NCBI GenBank assembly: GCA_017473265.1
Contig: JAFULQ010000002.1
Coordinates: forward strand, 1-64,000
Source: Erysipelotrichaceae bacterium
GTDB taxonomy: Bacteria; Bacillota_I; Bacilli_A; Erysipelotrichales; Erysipelotrichaceae
Direction: 5' to 3'
Length of the DNA: 64,000 bases
The translations under genes were made by a program, and so were the position numbers. The notes beneath the pieces are model-generated. The model had not been told where the DNA came from. It worked only from the letters and a program-made list of their open reading frames with translations, and made no database searches. This document shows, one piece after another, positions 1 through 10,410 of this stretch. Position 1 is the first letter of the stretch. Every line of letters starts with the position of its first letter.

Positions 1-4
1 TGAT

Positions 5-75
5 AAAAATCCTCCTCGTTATTTTATTTCGTAGTTTCGCAGACCACGATTTCATTATAACTCAGAGGATTTTTT
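5..75. promoter_or_regulatory. Structured inverted repeat at left edge (possible RNA leader or terminator)
   Basis: Positions 5-14 pair with 65-74 (10 bp). Inside are a GTTAT/ATAAC helix and a 6-bp helix (29-34 with 44-49) closed by a 9-nt loop. On the minus strand the inner helix is fully paired through a G-U wobble, whereas the plus strand has an A-C mismatch, which favours a minus-strand RNA. Its 3' arm then contains GAGGAGG, well placed for a start codon just outside the window, so it could be a leader hiding a ribosome-binding site. Alternatively, the T-run at 70-80 makes it a weak plus-strand terminator. I could not match it to a known riboswitch class. Confidence 0.35.
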
Positions 76-108
76 ATTTTCATTATCACTCCAGTAAACT
101 TTGTAGGG

Positions 109-136
109 ACCCCCAGACTATCTGGGGGTTTTGTTT
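109..136 (+). terminator. Intrinsic terminator, plus strand
   Basis: A 9-bp stem (109-117 with 121-129) with a 3-nt loop is followed by TTTTGTTT. No plus-strand gene in the window feeds it, so it probably ends a transcript entering from the left. Confidence 0.6.
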
Positions 137-137
137 A

Positions 138-165
138 CAAAAAATGGCAAGCATTACTGCTTACC
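138..165 (-). terminator. Terminator of the nucleotidyltransferase operon
   Basis: On the minus strand GGTAAGCA-GTAA-TGCTTGCC forms an 8-bp hairpin with one wobble, followed by a U-run (139-144). The TAA stop of the preceding gene lies inside the 5' arm. Confidence 0.85.
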
Positions 166-1492
166 ATCCATATTTATCACTACCCCAAGGTTTAACTTCA
201 ACTTCTTGTTTAGGCATAACCAATTGATTATCTAAGATATCCTTTTGAATTGTTAGATTTGGTCCTAATGCACAATGAGAACCAACTTTTACACCAGGAT
301 AGAATACATTACAAATACCTGTACGAGTATAATCACCAATACATACAATATTCGTATTCTTATTTGCATAGCGTTTAGCACCCACTTTTTGAGAGACTAA
401 CATATCATCAAATTTCAAGATACCGGTTACACAACCAGCCGCAATATCTACATATTTACCAACTACACCATAGATTTCACTACCATGTACTTGTGCCATA
501 CCTGTAAATGATACTCCACCAAATTCTGCAGAGAATCCCATCTTATTTTTAGGACCTACTACACTGCAGTCATTGATTTTACAATTATCTGTAACTACCG
601 AACCACTACCAATCACGCAATTAGGATAAATAATTGCGCCATCAGAAATTGTTACATCATCACCAATTTCACAATTTCCTTTGATAATAACACCATCACC
701 AATTTTACTATTTTTACCAACTTTGATAAAACCACGAATAATTGCTTTATCAGAAATTGTTGCTGTTTCATCAATGCAATTGCTATACATGGTTTTTACA
801 TATTGTTCACAATACCATTGATTCGCATCCATGATATTCCATGGGAAGTCCATATCAATGACATCTTCACAAACATGCGCATGAATGTTAATACCTTCAT
901 TCATAGCTAAAAACATTGTATTTTCTAAATGGTATTCATGATCTGGCATTTGTCCACAATTTACAGAATCAAATCCTAAAGGTGTAATATCAATATAAGA
1001 TAACAATTCTTTAGTTAGTTTATAAACACCACATAATCGCGTATTCGCATAACTACCTCTAGAATGTCCATATACACAAACCACTTCATTATTTTCTACT
1101 TTTGCAGTTAAATAATCTTGTGTTGGTAAATATTCACCTGTTGGTTGTACTAATACACAGTTACCTTCATGAGCTAATACTGCATCCACAGTTTCTTCAC
1201 TAACTACAATATCACCATAATAAACCAAACAATCGTCTATACATTCTTGTTCTAATGCTTGTTGTAAGTTATTACTCATCACAAAACGCACATCACTTCT
1301 ACCTAATGTAGAAATTACATCTTGCGCTTGTTCATTTACTACAACTACAATTTCATCAACTTTACCTTCTAATTGTTTAACAATACGTACAATATTTGGT
1401 TGATTCCCTACTGGTAAAGTACATTTTTGTCGATGAGAGGCAAAAGGAAACATTTTGTTTCCTTTTCCACCAGCTAAAATAATCGCCTTCAT
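161..1492 (-). CDS. Sugar-phosphate nucleotidyltransferase with hexapeptide-repeat domain (GlmU-like)
   Basis: 443 aa. The N-terminal ~230 residues are a nucleotidyltransferase fold with the motif LAGGKGNKMFPF near residue 6; the usual G-T-R triplet is N-K-M here. The C-terminal ~200 residues show hexapeptide repeats (V/I-G-x-x-x periods) of a left-handed beta-helix, as in GlmU and in archaeal bifunctional sugar-1-phosphate uridylyltransferase/acetyltransferases. It probably makes an NDP-sugar, perhaps with acyl transfer; the substrate is unknown. The ATG at 1492 overlaps the SIS gene stop (TAATG), implying coupling; an upstream TTG is less likely. It is the last gene of an operon behind an amino-sugar-type regulator, so a GlcNAc-related role is plausible. 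True cell-wall GlmU is not certain because of the altered signature and the catabolic context. Confidence 0.75.
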   Translation of the reverse strand: MKAIILAGGKGNKMFPFASHRQKCTLPVGNQPNIVRIVKQLEGKVDEIVVVVNEQAQDVISTLGRSDVRFVMSNNLQQALEQECIDDCLVYYGDIVVSEETVDAVLAHEGNCVLVQPTGEYLPTQDYLTAKVENNEVVCVYGHSRGSYANTRLCGVYKLTKELLSYIDITPLGFDSVNCGQMPDHEYHLENTMFLAMNEGINIHAHVCEDVIDMDFPWNIMDANQWYCEQYVKTMYSNCIDETATISDKAIIRGFIKVGKNSKIGDGVIIKGNCEIGDDVTISDGAIIYPNCVIGSGSVVTDNCKINDCSVVGPKNKMGFSAEFGGVSFTGMAQVHGSEIYGVVGKYVDIAAGCVTGILKFDDMLVSQKVGAKRYANKNTNIVCIGDYTRTGICNVFYPGVKVGSHCALGPNLTIQKDILDNQLVMPKQEVEVKPWGSDKYGW

Positions 1493-2223
1493 TATTTCCA
1501 ATAACCGTAATATTTATCAAATAATTCATTATTGTATTCATCAGCACCATCGACATTAGAACTTCTAAATACAGGAGGTTGATGACCATCTTTAACTAAT
1601 TGATCAATAACAGTAACAATCAAAGTATTAGCTAAAGCAATACCAGCAAAATCACTTGTAGGACCTGTAGGAACATTGAAATTGTCTACATAGAAATTTG
1701 CATCACCTTTATCAGCTACGTTATCTAATACAACATCTGCACATTCAAATAAACGTTTTCCACTTGAATGACGAGAAGTAACTTCAGCAGAGTGTTTCAT
1801 AGAAGTCATAGCGATAACTTTTGCGCCTTTTTTCTTAGCTTCAATAGCCATTTCCACTGGAACAGCATTACGTCCAGAGTTAGAAATAATCATAATTGTA
1901 TCTTTTTCATCTACTTTATATAAATCTAACATTGCTTTTGAGAAACCATCTAAACGTTCTAACCATGTAGATTTGTTAGGCATTTCATGTAACATTAATT
2001 CTGGAGGTAAAATCGCTTTAACATAACCCAATCCACCAGCACGAATATAAATTTCTTCAGCTACCATATGAGAATGTCCTGAACCAAATACATAGAAACG
2101 ACCACCATTTTCACAGCTTTCAACCACTAATTTTGCAGCTGCTTCAATATTTTCAACTTGTGTTTCTACGATTTCATCTAATTTTGCTTGTAATACATCT
2201 AAATACTTCTTTGTTACTGACAT
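1492..2223 (-). CDS. SIS-domain sugar isomerase-family protein
   Basis: 243 aa. This is a single SIS domain (SIS_2 type) with YVFGSGHSHM near residue 45 and IISNSGRN near 113, the phosphosugar-binding glycine/serine loops. The family includes phosphosugar isomerases, deacetylating enzymes and sugar-phosphate sensors. Start ATG with GAGGA nine bases upstream; it overlaps the ceramidase-family gene by 10 bp and abuts the nucleotidyltransferase gene, so all three are translationally linked. The inferred role is conversion of a phosphosugar or amino sugar within this operon. The exact substrate cannot be read from sequence. Confidence 0.75.
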   Translation of the reverse strand: MSVTKKYLDVLQAKLDEIVETQVENIEAAAKLVVESCENGGRFYVFGSGHSHMVAEEIYIRAGGLGYVKAILPPELMLHEMPNKSTWLERLDGFSKAMLDLYKVDEKDTIMIISNSGRNAVPVEMAIEAKKKGAKVIAMTSMKHSAEVTSRHSSGKRLFECADVVLDNVADKGDANFYVDNFNVPTGPTSDFAGIALANTLIVTVIDQLVKDGHQPPVFRSSNVDGADEYNNELFDKYYGYWK

Positions 2224-3482
2224 AATTCTTTTCCTCTTTCTTTCATTTCTTTTGATAACAATTCTCCAACACCTTTTTCAAATGGAGAAGACATAGCTTC
2301 ATAATATCCTTTTTCATAAGAATATTCATCTGCTATATAAATATAATAACCATTACCATATCCAAACACTTCAATACCCTCATCTTTTAAAGGTCTTCCT
2401 AAAGTTGAGAACATTTCACCTGGAGTAACAGCAATTACCACATTTTGAAGACGCATCATTGTATAATGCACATTTTCTTCTTTAATACCTTGTAACGCTT
2501 TTGCTAGATTAACCGCTGTTTTAGCACCTTCCGCAAAAGATGCAATCACACGTAATTCACTAGCACTTAAATTTTGTTTCTTCGCTTCTTCCAATTGTTT
2601 TTCATATTCAGTCAATTGGGCCTCTTCCACTTCAACTGGACGAACTTTACGAATTGGAAGAGTTACATTATAGGAATTCATAAATACATCATTGAATGTT
2701 CCTTCATATACAGGATGTTCTAAAGCTTCTTCAATTCCTTTAATAATTCTTTCAGCATAAATATCTACTTGTTCAAAGCTACTATCAATTCTTGTAAAAC
2801 GAGAACTAATATCACCACAACAACTATTCACAAACATCACCATATCATAGTCCATATCACGTTCTACAGCATATGGAAAATCTGCAGTCATTTCAATATT
2901 TCCAGGACCAGTTACCGTTGGATGGCATGCATAATTATACAATAAGATTTCTCTTCCATCTTTTCTTCTAAAATTAAAGACTAATAGCGAATCATCACCA
3001 GGTAAGGATGGATCATGTCTTTCAGTTCCCACATTTTCCACTTTACCTCTAGCAATAACAACTTCACTTTCAAGCATATCTTCACTAGCATTACGAACTG
3101 CTAAAGCAATTTTATCCGCAATCATTTCAATCAACGGCATATCCGTCATACCAAATATACCTTGCATTTGCTCAAATAATCCTTCTGATGTATTAAATAC
3201 ACCACTTGGACCAGCATGTGTATGCGTCGCTACAATTGTAATATGTTCTTTTTTAATACCTAATTCTTTTACACGTTGATATACACAATCTATTAATAAT
3301 GGATCAATCGCAATAATATCGCATTGAGCCAATACAAACAATTCACCATCTTGGTTCATCAATAAGACACGTGTATATAAGTCATCATGCACTTCTTTCG
3401 CAATTCTCTCCATTTCATAACCACATAAAGCTCTTGGTAATTCTGGAGTAATGCATTGACGATCAAAGCCTAAAGTTACCAT
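2214..3482 (-). CDS. Neutral/alkaline ceramidase-family hydrolase
   Basis: 422 aa. It resembles the N-terminal catalytic domain of neutral/alkaline non-lysosomal ceramidases: HTHAGPSG (residues 87-94), a third zinc-type His in YNYACHPT (His187), and NSCCGDIS (219-226), where the last Ser fits the family nucleophile. There is no signal peptide, and the usual C-terminal immunoglobulin-like domain is absent, so it is probably a cytoplasmic amidase rather than a secreted ceramidase. Start ATG 3482 has GGGAGG 7 bases upstream; a GTG at 3497 lacks a site. First gene of the operon, under a TTGACA promoter and a UTRA operator. The inferred substrate is an N-acylated amino sugar or amino alcohol, not shown. 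Confidence 0.7.
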   Translation of the reverse strand: MVTLGFDRQCITPELPRALCGYEMERIAKEVHDDLYTRVLLMNQDGELFVLAQCDIIAIDPLLIDCVYQRVKELGIKKEHITIVATHTHAGPSGVFNTSEGLFEQMQGIFGMTDMPLIEMIADKIALAVRNASEDMLESEVVIARGKVENVGTERHDPSLPGDDSLLVFNFRRKDGREILLYNYACHPTVTGPGNIEMTADFPYAVERDMDYDMVMFVNSCCGDISSRFTRIDSSFEQVDIYAERIIKGIEEALEHPVYEGTFNDVFMNSYNVTLPIRKVRPVEVEEAQLTEYEKQLEEAKKQNLSASELRVIASFAEGAKTAVNLAKALQGIKEENVHYTMMRLQNVVIAVTPGEMFSTLGRPLKDEGIEVFGYGNGYYIYIADEYSYEKGYYEAMSSPFEKGVGELLSKEMKERGKELCQ

Positions 3483-3501
3483 AATAGCACCTCCCACATT
3501 T

Positions 3502-3529
3502 ATTTTAAAGCATAATTCATACTTGTCAA
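3502..3529 (-). promoter_or_regulatory. Promoter of the ceramidase-SIS-nucleotidyltransferase operon
   Basis: On the minus strand there is a perfect -35 TTGACA (3524-3529), a 16-bp spacer and TAAAAT (3502-3507). The adjacent palindrome lies just upstream. Confidence 0.7.
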
Positions 3530-3532
3530 TAC

Positions 3533-3550
3533 AACTTGTATATACAAGTT
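3533..3550. promoter_or_regulatory. Operator palindrome for the GntR/UTRA regulator
   Basis: AACTTGTATATACAAGTT is a perfect 18-bp palindrome. Its GTATATAC core is typical of HutC/UTRA-branch GntR operators (NagR/DasR-like). It lies between the two divergent promoters, so one dimer could control both directions. Confidence 0.75.
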
Positions 3551-3559
3551 AATATTGTA

Positions 3560-3568
3560 TGCTATAAT
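3560..3568 (+). promoter_or_regulatory. Extended -10 promoter of the GntR/UTRA gene
   Basis: TG-C-TATAAT is an extended -10 with no good -35. The operator ends 9 bp upstream, over the place where a -35 would lie. Confidence 0.6.
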
Positions 3569-3590
3569 AACACTACAAGGAGGAATCACC

Positions 3591-4292
3591 ATGAAAAAAT
3601 CACAAATAGTAAAAGAATATATTCTACAAAATATTGCCAATGGTGTTTATCCAATTGGTCATATGATAGAATCAGAACCTGTATTATCCGAGAAATTAAA
3701 GATTTCAAGAATGACAATACGCGAAGCCATTCGTGATTTAGTAGATGAGAATATATTAGAAAAACAACATGGGCGTGGAACTTTTGTTTTAAAACAACCG
3801 AAATTTAAAGGTTTTCAGTGTGGTATTGGATTCTCAGAAGAAATGATACGTCATGGTATGACACCTTCTGCAAAAAATGTAATCTTACAAGAAACACAAG
3901 CAACAGAAGATATCGCAAACGATTTACATATTCCAGTTAATGCAGCTATTTGGAACATTAAACGTGTTCGTTTAGCAAACGATATTCCAATGGCTTATGA
4001 AGATGAATATTTCTCAAAAGCTATTGTGCCAAATCTTACTGAAGAAATCGCAAATGATTCCATCTATAAATATCTATCACAACAAGGTGTTGAATTCACT
4101 TATGCAGATCAAATGTTAGATGCCGTATTAGCAAGCGATGAAATTGCAAGCTTATTAGAAGTACCAGTAGGAACTCCATTGATTCGCATGTACATTATTG
4201 CACACTTAAAAAATGGTACCCCATTTAACTGTGGTACCACCTATTATAGAACCGATAATTATCAACTATCACAAACAGTTTTTAGAAAATAA
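3591..4292 (+). CDS. GntR family transcriptional regulator with UTRA effector domain
   Basis: 233 aa. The N-terminal ~70 residues are a GntR winged helix (EPVLSEKLKISRMTIREAIRDL, with recognition helix SRMTIREAI). The remainder is a UTRA ligand domain of the HutC subfamily, which in NagR/DasR binds phosphorylated amino sugars. Start ATG 3591 follows AAGGAGGA by 5 bases; upstream in-frame ATGs lie in the promoter. Divergent from the ceramidase-family operon across the palindrome at 3533-3550, so it probably represses that operon and itself. The ligand is inferred to be a sugar phosphate. Confidence 0.85.
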   Translation: MKKSQIVKEYILQNIANGVYPIGHMIESEPVLSEKLKISRMTIREAIRDLVDENILEKQHGRGTFVLKQPKFKGFQCGIGFSEEMIRHGMTPSAKNVILQETQATEDIANDLHIPVNAAIWNIKRVRLANDIPMAYEDEYFSKAIVPNLTEEIANDSIYKYLSQQGVEFTYADQMLDAVLASDEIASLLEVPVGTPLIRMYIIAHLKNGTPFNCGTTYYRTDNYQLSQTVFRK

Positions 4293-4319
4293 TAGTTGCT
4301 TGTATTTTAATCAACTATT
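4291..4319. repeat. Inverted repeat downstream of the regulator
   Basis: AATAGTTG and CAACTATT flank a 13-nt spacer. No T-run follows, so it is not a clear terminator; it could be a weak attenuator or mRNA-stabilising stem before the 77-aa gene. Confidence 0.3.
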
Positions 4320-4354
4320 ACAATTATATTAATATTATTAAAGGAGACATAATT

Positions 4355-4588
4355 ATGGCAAAGAAAGATTTTGATGTATTAGAAATCGTTGAAAAAGCGG
4401 CGAAAAAATTATTAAGTGACGAAAAATTACAAGAACAATTCAAAAAAGAACCAATTAAAGCATTAGAAAAATTATTAGATGTTAATCTACCAGATGAATT
4501 ATTAGAACCAGTAATCGATGGTATCAAAGCTAAATTAGTAGCTGACAAAGTTGGCGATGCTACTAAATTATTAAAAAAATTATTCTAA
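4355..4588 (+). CDS. Small helical protein, weakly resembling Nif11/NHLP leader regions
   Basis: 77 aa, Lys/Leu/Glu-rich, predicted mostly helical. I do not recognise a named family. The stretch with FKKEPIKALEKLL followed by VNLPDELLEPV resembles the leader part of Nif11/nitrile-hydratase-like precursors (F..L..DP..AL...G..LP). No Gly-Gly cleavage site, core peptide or modification enzyme is nearby, so a stand-alone helical protein is equally likely. AAAGGAG lies 9 bases before the ATG. The gene ends at a strong shared terminator. Confidence 0.75.
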   Translation: MAKKDFDVLEIVEKAAKKLLSDEKLQEQFKKEPIKALEKLLDVNLPDELLEPVIDGIKAKLVADKVGDATKLLKKLF

Positions 4589-4596
4589 AAAACTGA

Positions 4597-4621
4597 AAGC
4601 GGGTTAATGACCCGCTTTTTC
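4597..4621. terminator. Bidirectional terminator between convergent genes
   Basis: AGCGGGT (4598-4604) pairs with ACCCGCT (4610-4616) around a 5-nt loop. T-runs follow on both strands. The stop of the minus-strand Sel1 gene lies inside the hairpin. Confidence 0.85.
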
Positions 4622-5095
4622 TAATTCCTTCATAATTTCAATTGCTTGTGGATGATCATTTTCAGCAGCTGCACGCATACATTCAACACCATAGTTAAAC
4701 GCTTCTTCATTATCCTCAGTCGCAAACATATATAACCATCCCAATTGGAACATCGCATCCACATGTCCTAATTCATTAGCTTTATAATACCAATCACATG
4801 CTTTATTTAAATCTTCTTCAACACCCATGCCATTTTCATAGCATAGTCCAACTGTATACATAGATTGTGCATTACCTTGATTTGCACTTTTTAGATAATA
4901 ATCAAATGCTTTCTTTTGATTAATTATTGTTCCTCTACCAACTTGATAGCATAAACCCAACATATATTGTAAAAAAGCATCATGTGTTTGTTCTTCCGCT
5001 TGTTTAGCTAAATCAAACACTTTTTGATATTCTTCATCAGATAAACCCGCTTGGCTCATCATTGTAATAATTTGTTCAACTGTTTCTTTTATCAT
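4604..5095 (-). CDS. Sel1-repeat (TPR-like) protein
   Basis: 163 aa with about three Sel1-like repeats from residue 40 onward; typical units read A-x-x-x-Y-x-x-G-x-G-x-x-x-x-x-x-A-x-x-Y-Y. No signal peptide or membrane segment, so probably a cytoplasmic protein-interaction scaffold. Its partner is unknown. Monocistronic: it is preceded by the ATP synthase operon terminator and a TATACT -10 (5113-5118), with a weak GGGTGA ribosome-binding site. Sel1 proteins are common in host-associated bacteria, but the cytoplasmic form here gives no specific function. Confidence 0.8.
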   Translation of the reverse strand: MIKETVEQIITMMSQAGLSDEEYQKVFDLAKQAEEQTHDAFLQYMLGLCYQVGRGTIINQKKAFDYYLKSANQGNAQSMYTVGLCYENGMGVEEDLNKACDWYYKANELGHVDAMFQLGWLYMFATEDNEEAFNYGVECMRAAAENDHPQAIEIMKELEKAGH

Positions 5096-5120
5096 ATTTC
5101 TTCACCCATCATAGTATAAC

Positions 5121-5149
5121 AAAAAACTTCCCACAAAGTGTGAGAAGTT
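5121..5149 (-). terminator. Terminator of the ATP synthase operon
   Basis: On the minus strand AACTTC-T-CACA and TGTG-G-GAAGTT form a stem with one mismatch, followed by six U residues (5121-5126). Confidence 0.8.
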
Positions 5150-5153
5150 ATAT

Positions 5154-5552
5154 TTATTGATATTTATGTACTGCTTGGATACGATTCATCGCTCTAGCCA
5201 ATGCCAATTGCGCTCTTTGAATATCTAAATTATCCGCTTTTTTCGCTAAGCGTTCATTTGCACGATCCGCCGCTTTTTGAGCACGCTCTACATCGATTAA
5301 TTCGATATCCTCAATCGCATCTGATAAGATATTCGCTACATTATTTTCGAAATACATCATTCCACCATTAATGGTATAACGCTTTGTATTTCCATTTTCA
5401 ATAGTTTTTAATGTACCAATCTTTAACATTAATACAATTGGCATATGATTTGATAAAATACCCCTTTGCCCATCAATCGTATCAATCGTAATACGACTTG
5501 TTTCAACGGTACGATATAAACCTTCAGGAGTAATCAAATTTACCGTAATCAT
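5154..5552 (-). CDS. atpC: F1Fo ATP synthase epsilon subunit
   Basis: 132 aa. It has an N-terminal beta-sandwich (VNLITPEGLYRTVE, then the conserved GQRGILSNHMPIV) and a C-terminal two-helix region with repeated A-x-x-R-A residues. It is the central-stalk subunit and regulates ATP hydrolysis through its C-terminal helices. Last gene of the atp operon, one base after the atpD stop and followed by a hairpin terminator. Normal family length. Confidence 0.95.
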   Translation of the reverse strand: MITVNLITPEGLYRTVETSRITIDTIDGQRGILSNHMPIVLMLKIGTLKTIENGNTKRYTINGGMMYFENNVANILSDAIEDIELIDVERAQKAADRANERLAKKADNLDIQRAQLALARAMNRIQAVHKYQ

Positions 5553-5553
5553 A

Positions 5554-7796
<2,243 letters not shown>

Positions 7797-7798
7797 AA

Positions 7799-9319
7799 CT
7801 ATGCTCCTACAGTCATTTCAAACTGTTTCGTAAAGTCAGCCAATGCTTTCACAAAACGACTGTTTAAAGAATCAGAAAGAACATGAGTTTCTTGTAATTC
7901 TTTCATTAAATCTTTATGATTGATATCCATATAAGATAACATATCTTTTTCATACTTCTTAACCATATTCACAGGAATATTCTTCAAACATCCATTATTA
8001 GCAGCTAATAAAGAAACTACTTGATGTTCAACTGTCATTGGTGAATATTGATCTTGTTTCAACAATTCAGTTAAACGTTCACCATGATCCAATACCGCTT
8101 TAGTTGCTGCATCAAGGTCAGAACCAAATTGCGCAAATGATAACATTTCACGATATTGCGCCAATTGTAATTTCAATGAACCAGAAACTTTCTTCATCGC
8201 TTTAATTTGTGCACTACTTCCTACACGAGATACACTCAAACCACTATCCACAGCAGGACGAACACCACTATTAAACATATCTGTTTGTAAGAAAATTTGT
8301 CCATCTGTAATAGAAATTACGTTTGTAGGAATATACGCTGAAATATCACCAGCTTGTGTTTCAATAATTGGTAATGCAGTTAAAGAACCACCACCCAATT
8401 CATCAGATAACTTCGCAGCACGTTCCAATAAACGGCTATGTAAGTAGAATACATCCCCAGGATATGCTTCACGTCCAGGTGGACGATGTAATAATAATGA
8501 CAATGTACGATAAGCAACCGCATGTTTACTTAAATCATCATAAACAATTAATACATCCTTACCTTCTTCCATCCATTCTTCACCCATTGCACAACCAGCA
8601 TAAGGCGCAATGTATTGTAATGGAGCCAACTCAGATGCTGTAGAAGCTACTACTGTTGTATAACTCATAGCACCATGTTGTTTTAATTTTTCTACAATTT
8701 GAGCAACTGTAGACGCTTTTTGTCCAATCGCAACATAGATACAATACATATTTTCATTCTTTTGATTAATGATTGTATCAATCGCAATTGCAGTTTTACC
8801 AGTTTGTCTATCACCGATAATTAATTCACGTTGTCCTCTTCCAATAGGAATCATAGAGTCAATACTCTTCAATCCTGTTTGAACTGGTTGATGTACTCCC
8901 TTACGAGTCATAACCCCAGGCGCAACACGTTCAATAGGACGATATTTAGTTGTTGCAATTTCACCCAATCCATCGATTGGTTGTCCTAACGCATTAACAA
9001 CACGTCCTCTTAAAGCATCCCCAACAGGAACTTCAATAATTCTTCCTGTACGAGAAACTTCATCACCTTCACTAATTAAACTATCAGAACCTAAAAGTAC
9101 AACACCAACATGTTCTTCTTCCAAGTTCATTACCATTCCATATACATCATGAGGGAATAATAACAATTCACCAGCCATTGCATCATCCAAACCTTGAACC
9201 AATGCAATACCATCACCAACTGTGATAACATAGCCAATATCTTTTGTTTCAATACGATCCTCATAATGCTCAATTTGATCTTTGATCAACGCACTAATTT
9301 CTTCAGGTCTTAACGCCAT
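7799..9319 (-). CDS. atpA: F1Fo ATP synthase alpha subunit
   Basis: 506 aa. Walker A GDRQTGKT at 169-176, alpha-subunit C-terminal helical domain intact. It is the non-catalytic nucleotide-binding partner of AtpD in the F1 hexamer. Four bases separate it from atpH. Full family length. Confidence 0.98.
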   Translation of the reverse strand: MALRPEEISALIKDQIEHYEDRIETKDIGYVITVGDGIALVQGLDDAMAGELLLFPHDVYGMVMNLEEEHVGVVLLGSDSLISEGDEVSRTGRIIEVPVGDALRGRVVNALGQPIDGLGEIATTKYRPIERVAPGVMTRKGVHQPVQTGLKSIDSMIPIGRGQRELIIGDRQTGKTAIAIDTIINQKNENMYCIYVAIGQKASTVAQIVEKLKQHGAMSYTTVVASTASELAPLQYIAPYAGCAMGEEWMEEGKDVLIVYDDLSKHAVAYRTLSLLLHRPPGREAYPGDVFYLHSRLLERAAKLSDELGGGSLTALPIIETQAGDISAYIPTNVISITDGQIFLQTDMFNSGVRPAVDSGLSVSRVGSSAQIKAMKKVSGSLKLQLAQYREMLSFAQFGSDLDAATKAVLDHGERLTELLKQDQYSPMTVEHQVVSLLAANNGCLKNIPVNMVKKYEKDMLSYMDINHKDLMKELQETHVLSDSLNSRFVKALADFTKQFEMTVGA

Positions 9320-9323
9320 ATTC

Positions 9324-9860
9324 TCACCTGCTTTCCTTTAATAAAGATGTACGCAAGTTTTCCACACGATTCTTCATAGAACCATCATAAACTTTTCCAT
9401 CAATCACTACTTTGATACCTAAAATCAAAGTATCATCCAACTTCTGTTTCAACTCAACTGTACGATTCATCTTAGAACCAACAGCTTTTTCAATCATTGT
9501 AACTTCTTCTGCACTTAATGCATAAGGACTATAAACAATACCTTCAACAATATTCTTAGACTCATTACACAATCTATGGAAACATGTTGTAATTTCCAAA
9601 ATATAATTAAATCTACCCTTATCCACTAATAAACGTAAAAAGTTATATACCGGACGATCTAAAGAAGAAAAACACTTCTCTAAAATATCTTTTTTGTCCT
9701 TAGAATCAATTTTTGAATGCTTAAGAATCTCCAAAATACGCGGATTACTACCAATTGATTCACCAACAACATCCATTTGTTCTTGCCACAAATCAATTTT
9801 ATTCTTCTCATTCGCTAATTCAAACAATGCTTCTACATATCTTTGCGCAACATTATTCAT
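9324..9860 (-). CDS. atpH: F1Fo ATP synthase delta subunit
   Basis: 178 aa. Starts with the typical V-A[11 protein letters not shown] of OSCP/delta proteins and ends with the I-D-G-K-V-Y-D-G-S-x-K-x-R segment. It links F1 to the peripheral b stalk. Overlaps the end of atpF by 8 bp. Confidence 0.95.
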   Translation of the reverse strand: MNNVAQRYVEALFELANEKNKIDLWQEQMDVVGESIGSNPRILEILKHSKIDSKDKKDILEKCFSSLDRPVYNFLRLLVDKGRFNYILEITTCFHRLCNESKNIVEGIVYSPYALSAEEVTMIEKAVGSKMNRTVELKQKLDDTLILGIKVVIDGKVYDGSMKNRVENLRTSLLKESR

Positions 9861-10368
9861 TTTCAGTCATTCCTTCAACAAAAGCCACAACAGACTCACG
9901 ATTTTTTTCTTCATCTGCTTGCTCTTTCATTAATTTTTCAGTCGCTAACAATGCAACATCTACAATTTCCTTTTGAATATTTTGTCTCATCTTATCTTGT
10001 TCAAAAGCAATTTGTTCACGCGCATTCTTTAACATTAAATCCGCTTGTGCACGTCCATCACGAATAATTGATTCTTTGACAATTTTACCTTCATCCTTGC
10101 CTTTTTCCACAATATCTTTAGCTTTAAAACTAGCTTCAGACAATTGTTGTTTTGCGTTACGCATTTGTCTTTGCGCTTCTTCATTCGCAGCTTTTGCTTC
10201 ATTCAATTCTTTTTGAGTCAATTCTGCTTTAGCAGCTAAAAACTCACGAGCAGGATTCCACAAGAACTTATAAGCAACAATGAAAATAACCCCTGTTGAA
10301 CATAGTTGAATAATCACTGTAAATATATTAGGAAACAGTTTTTCTGCAACATCAAATGTAATATTCAT
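9853..10368 (-). CDS. atpF: F1Fo ATP synthase b subunit
   Basis: 171 aa. One N-terminal membrane helix (about residues 15-35) is followed by a long charged, Ala/Glu/Lys/Gln-rich coiled coil to the end. It forms the peripheral stalk holding F1 via AtpH. Only one b-type gene is present, so the stalk is a homodimer. Confidence 0.95.
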   Translation of the reverse strand: MNITFDVAEKLFPNIFTVIIQLCSTGVIFIVAYKFLWNPAREFLAAKAELTQKELNEAKAANEEAQRQMRNAKQQLSEASFKAKDIVEKGKDEGKIVKESIIRDGRAQADLMLKNAREQIAFEQDKMRQNIQKEIVDVALLATEKLMKEQADEEKNRESVVAFVEGMTENE

Positions 10369-10410
10369 GATTATTCACCTCCGTAATTACCATAATCAAA
10401 ATATTTTTTC

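Noticed and set aside
161-1492. Calling this gene the essential glmU
   Set aside because: The nucleotidyltransferase signature lacks the usual G-T-R, and the gene is in a regulated hydrolase/isomerase operon.
8368-8643. Plus-strand open frame of 91 codons inside atpA
   Set aside because: Antisense shadow of a highly conserved gene, His/Gln-rich, no ribosome-binding site.
9694-10067. Several plus-strand open frames over atpH/atpF
   Set aside because: Ser/His/Phe-rich antisense frames created by AT-rich coding on the other strand.
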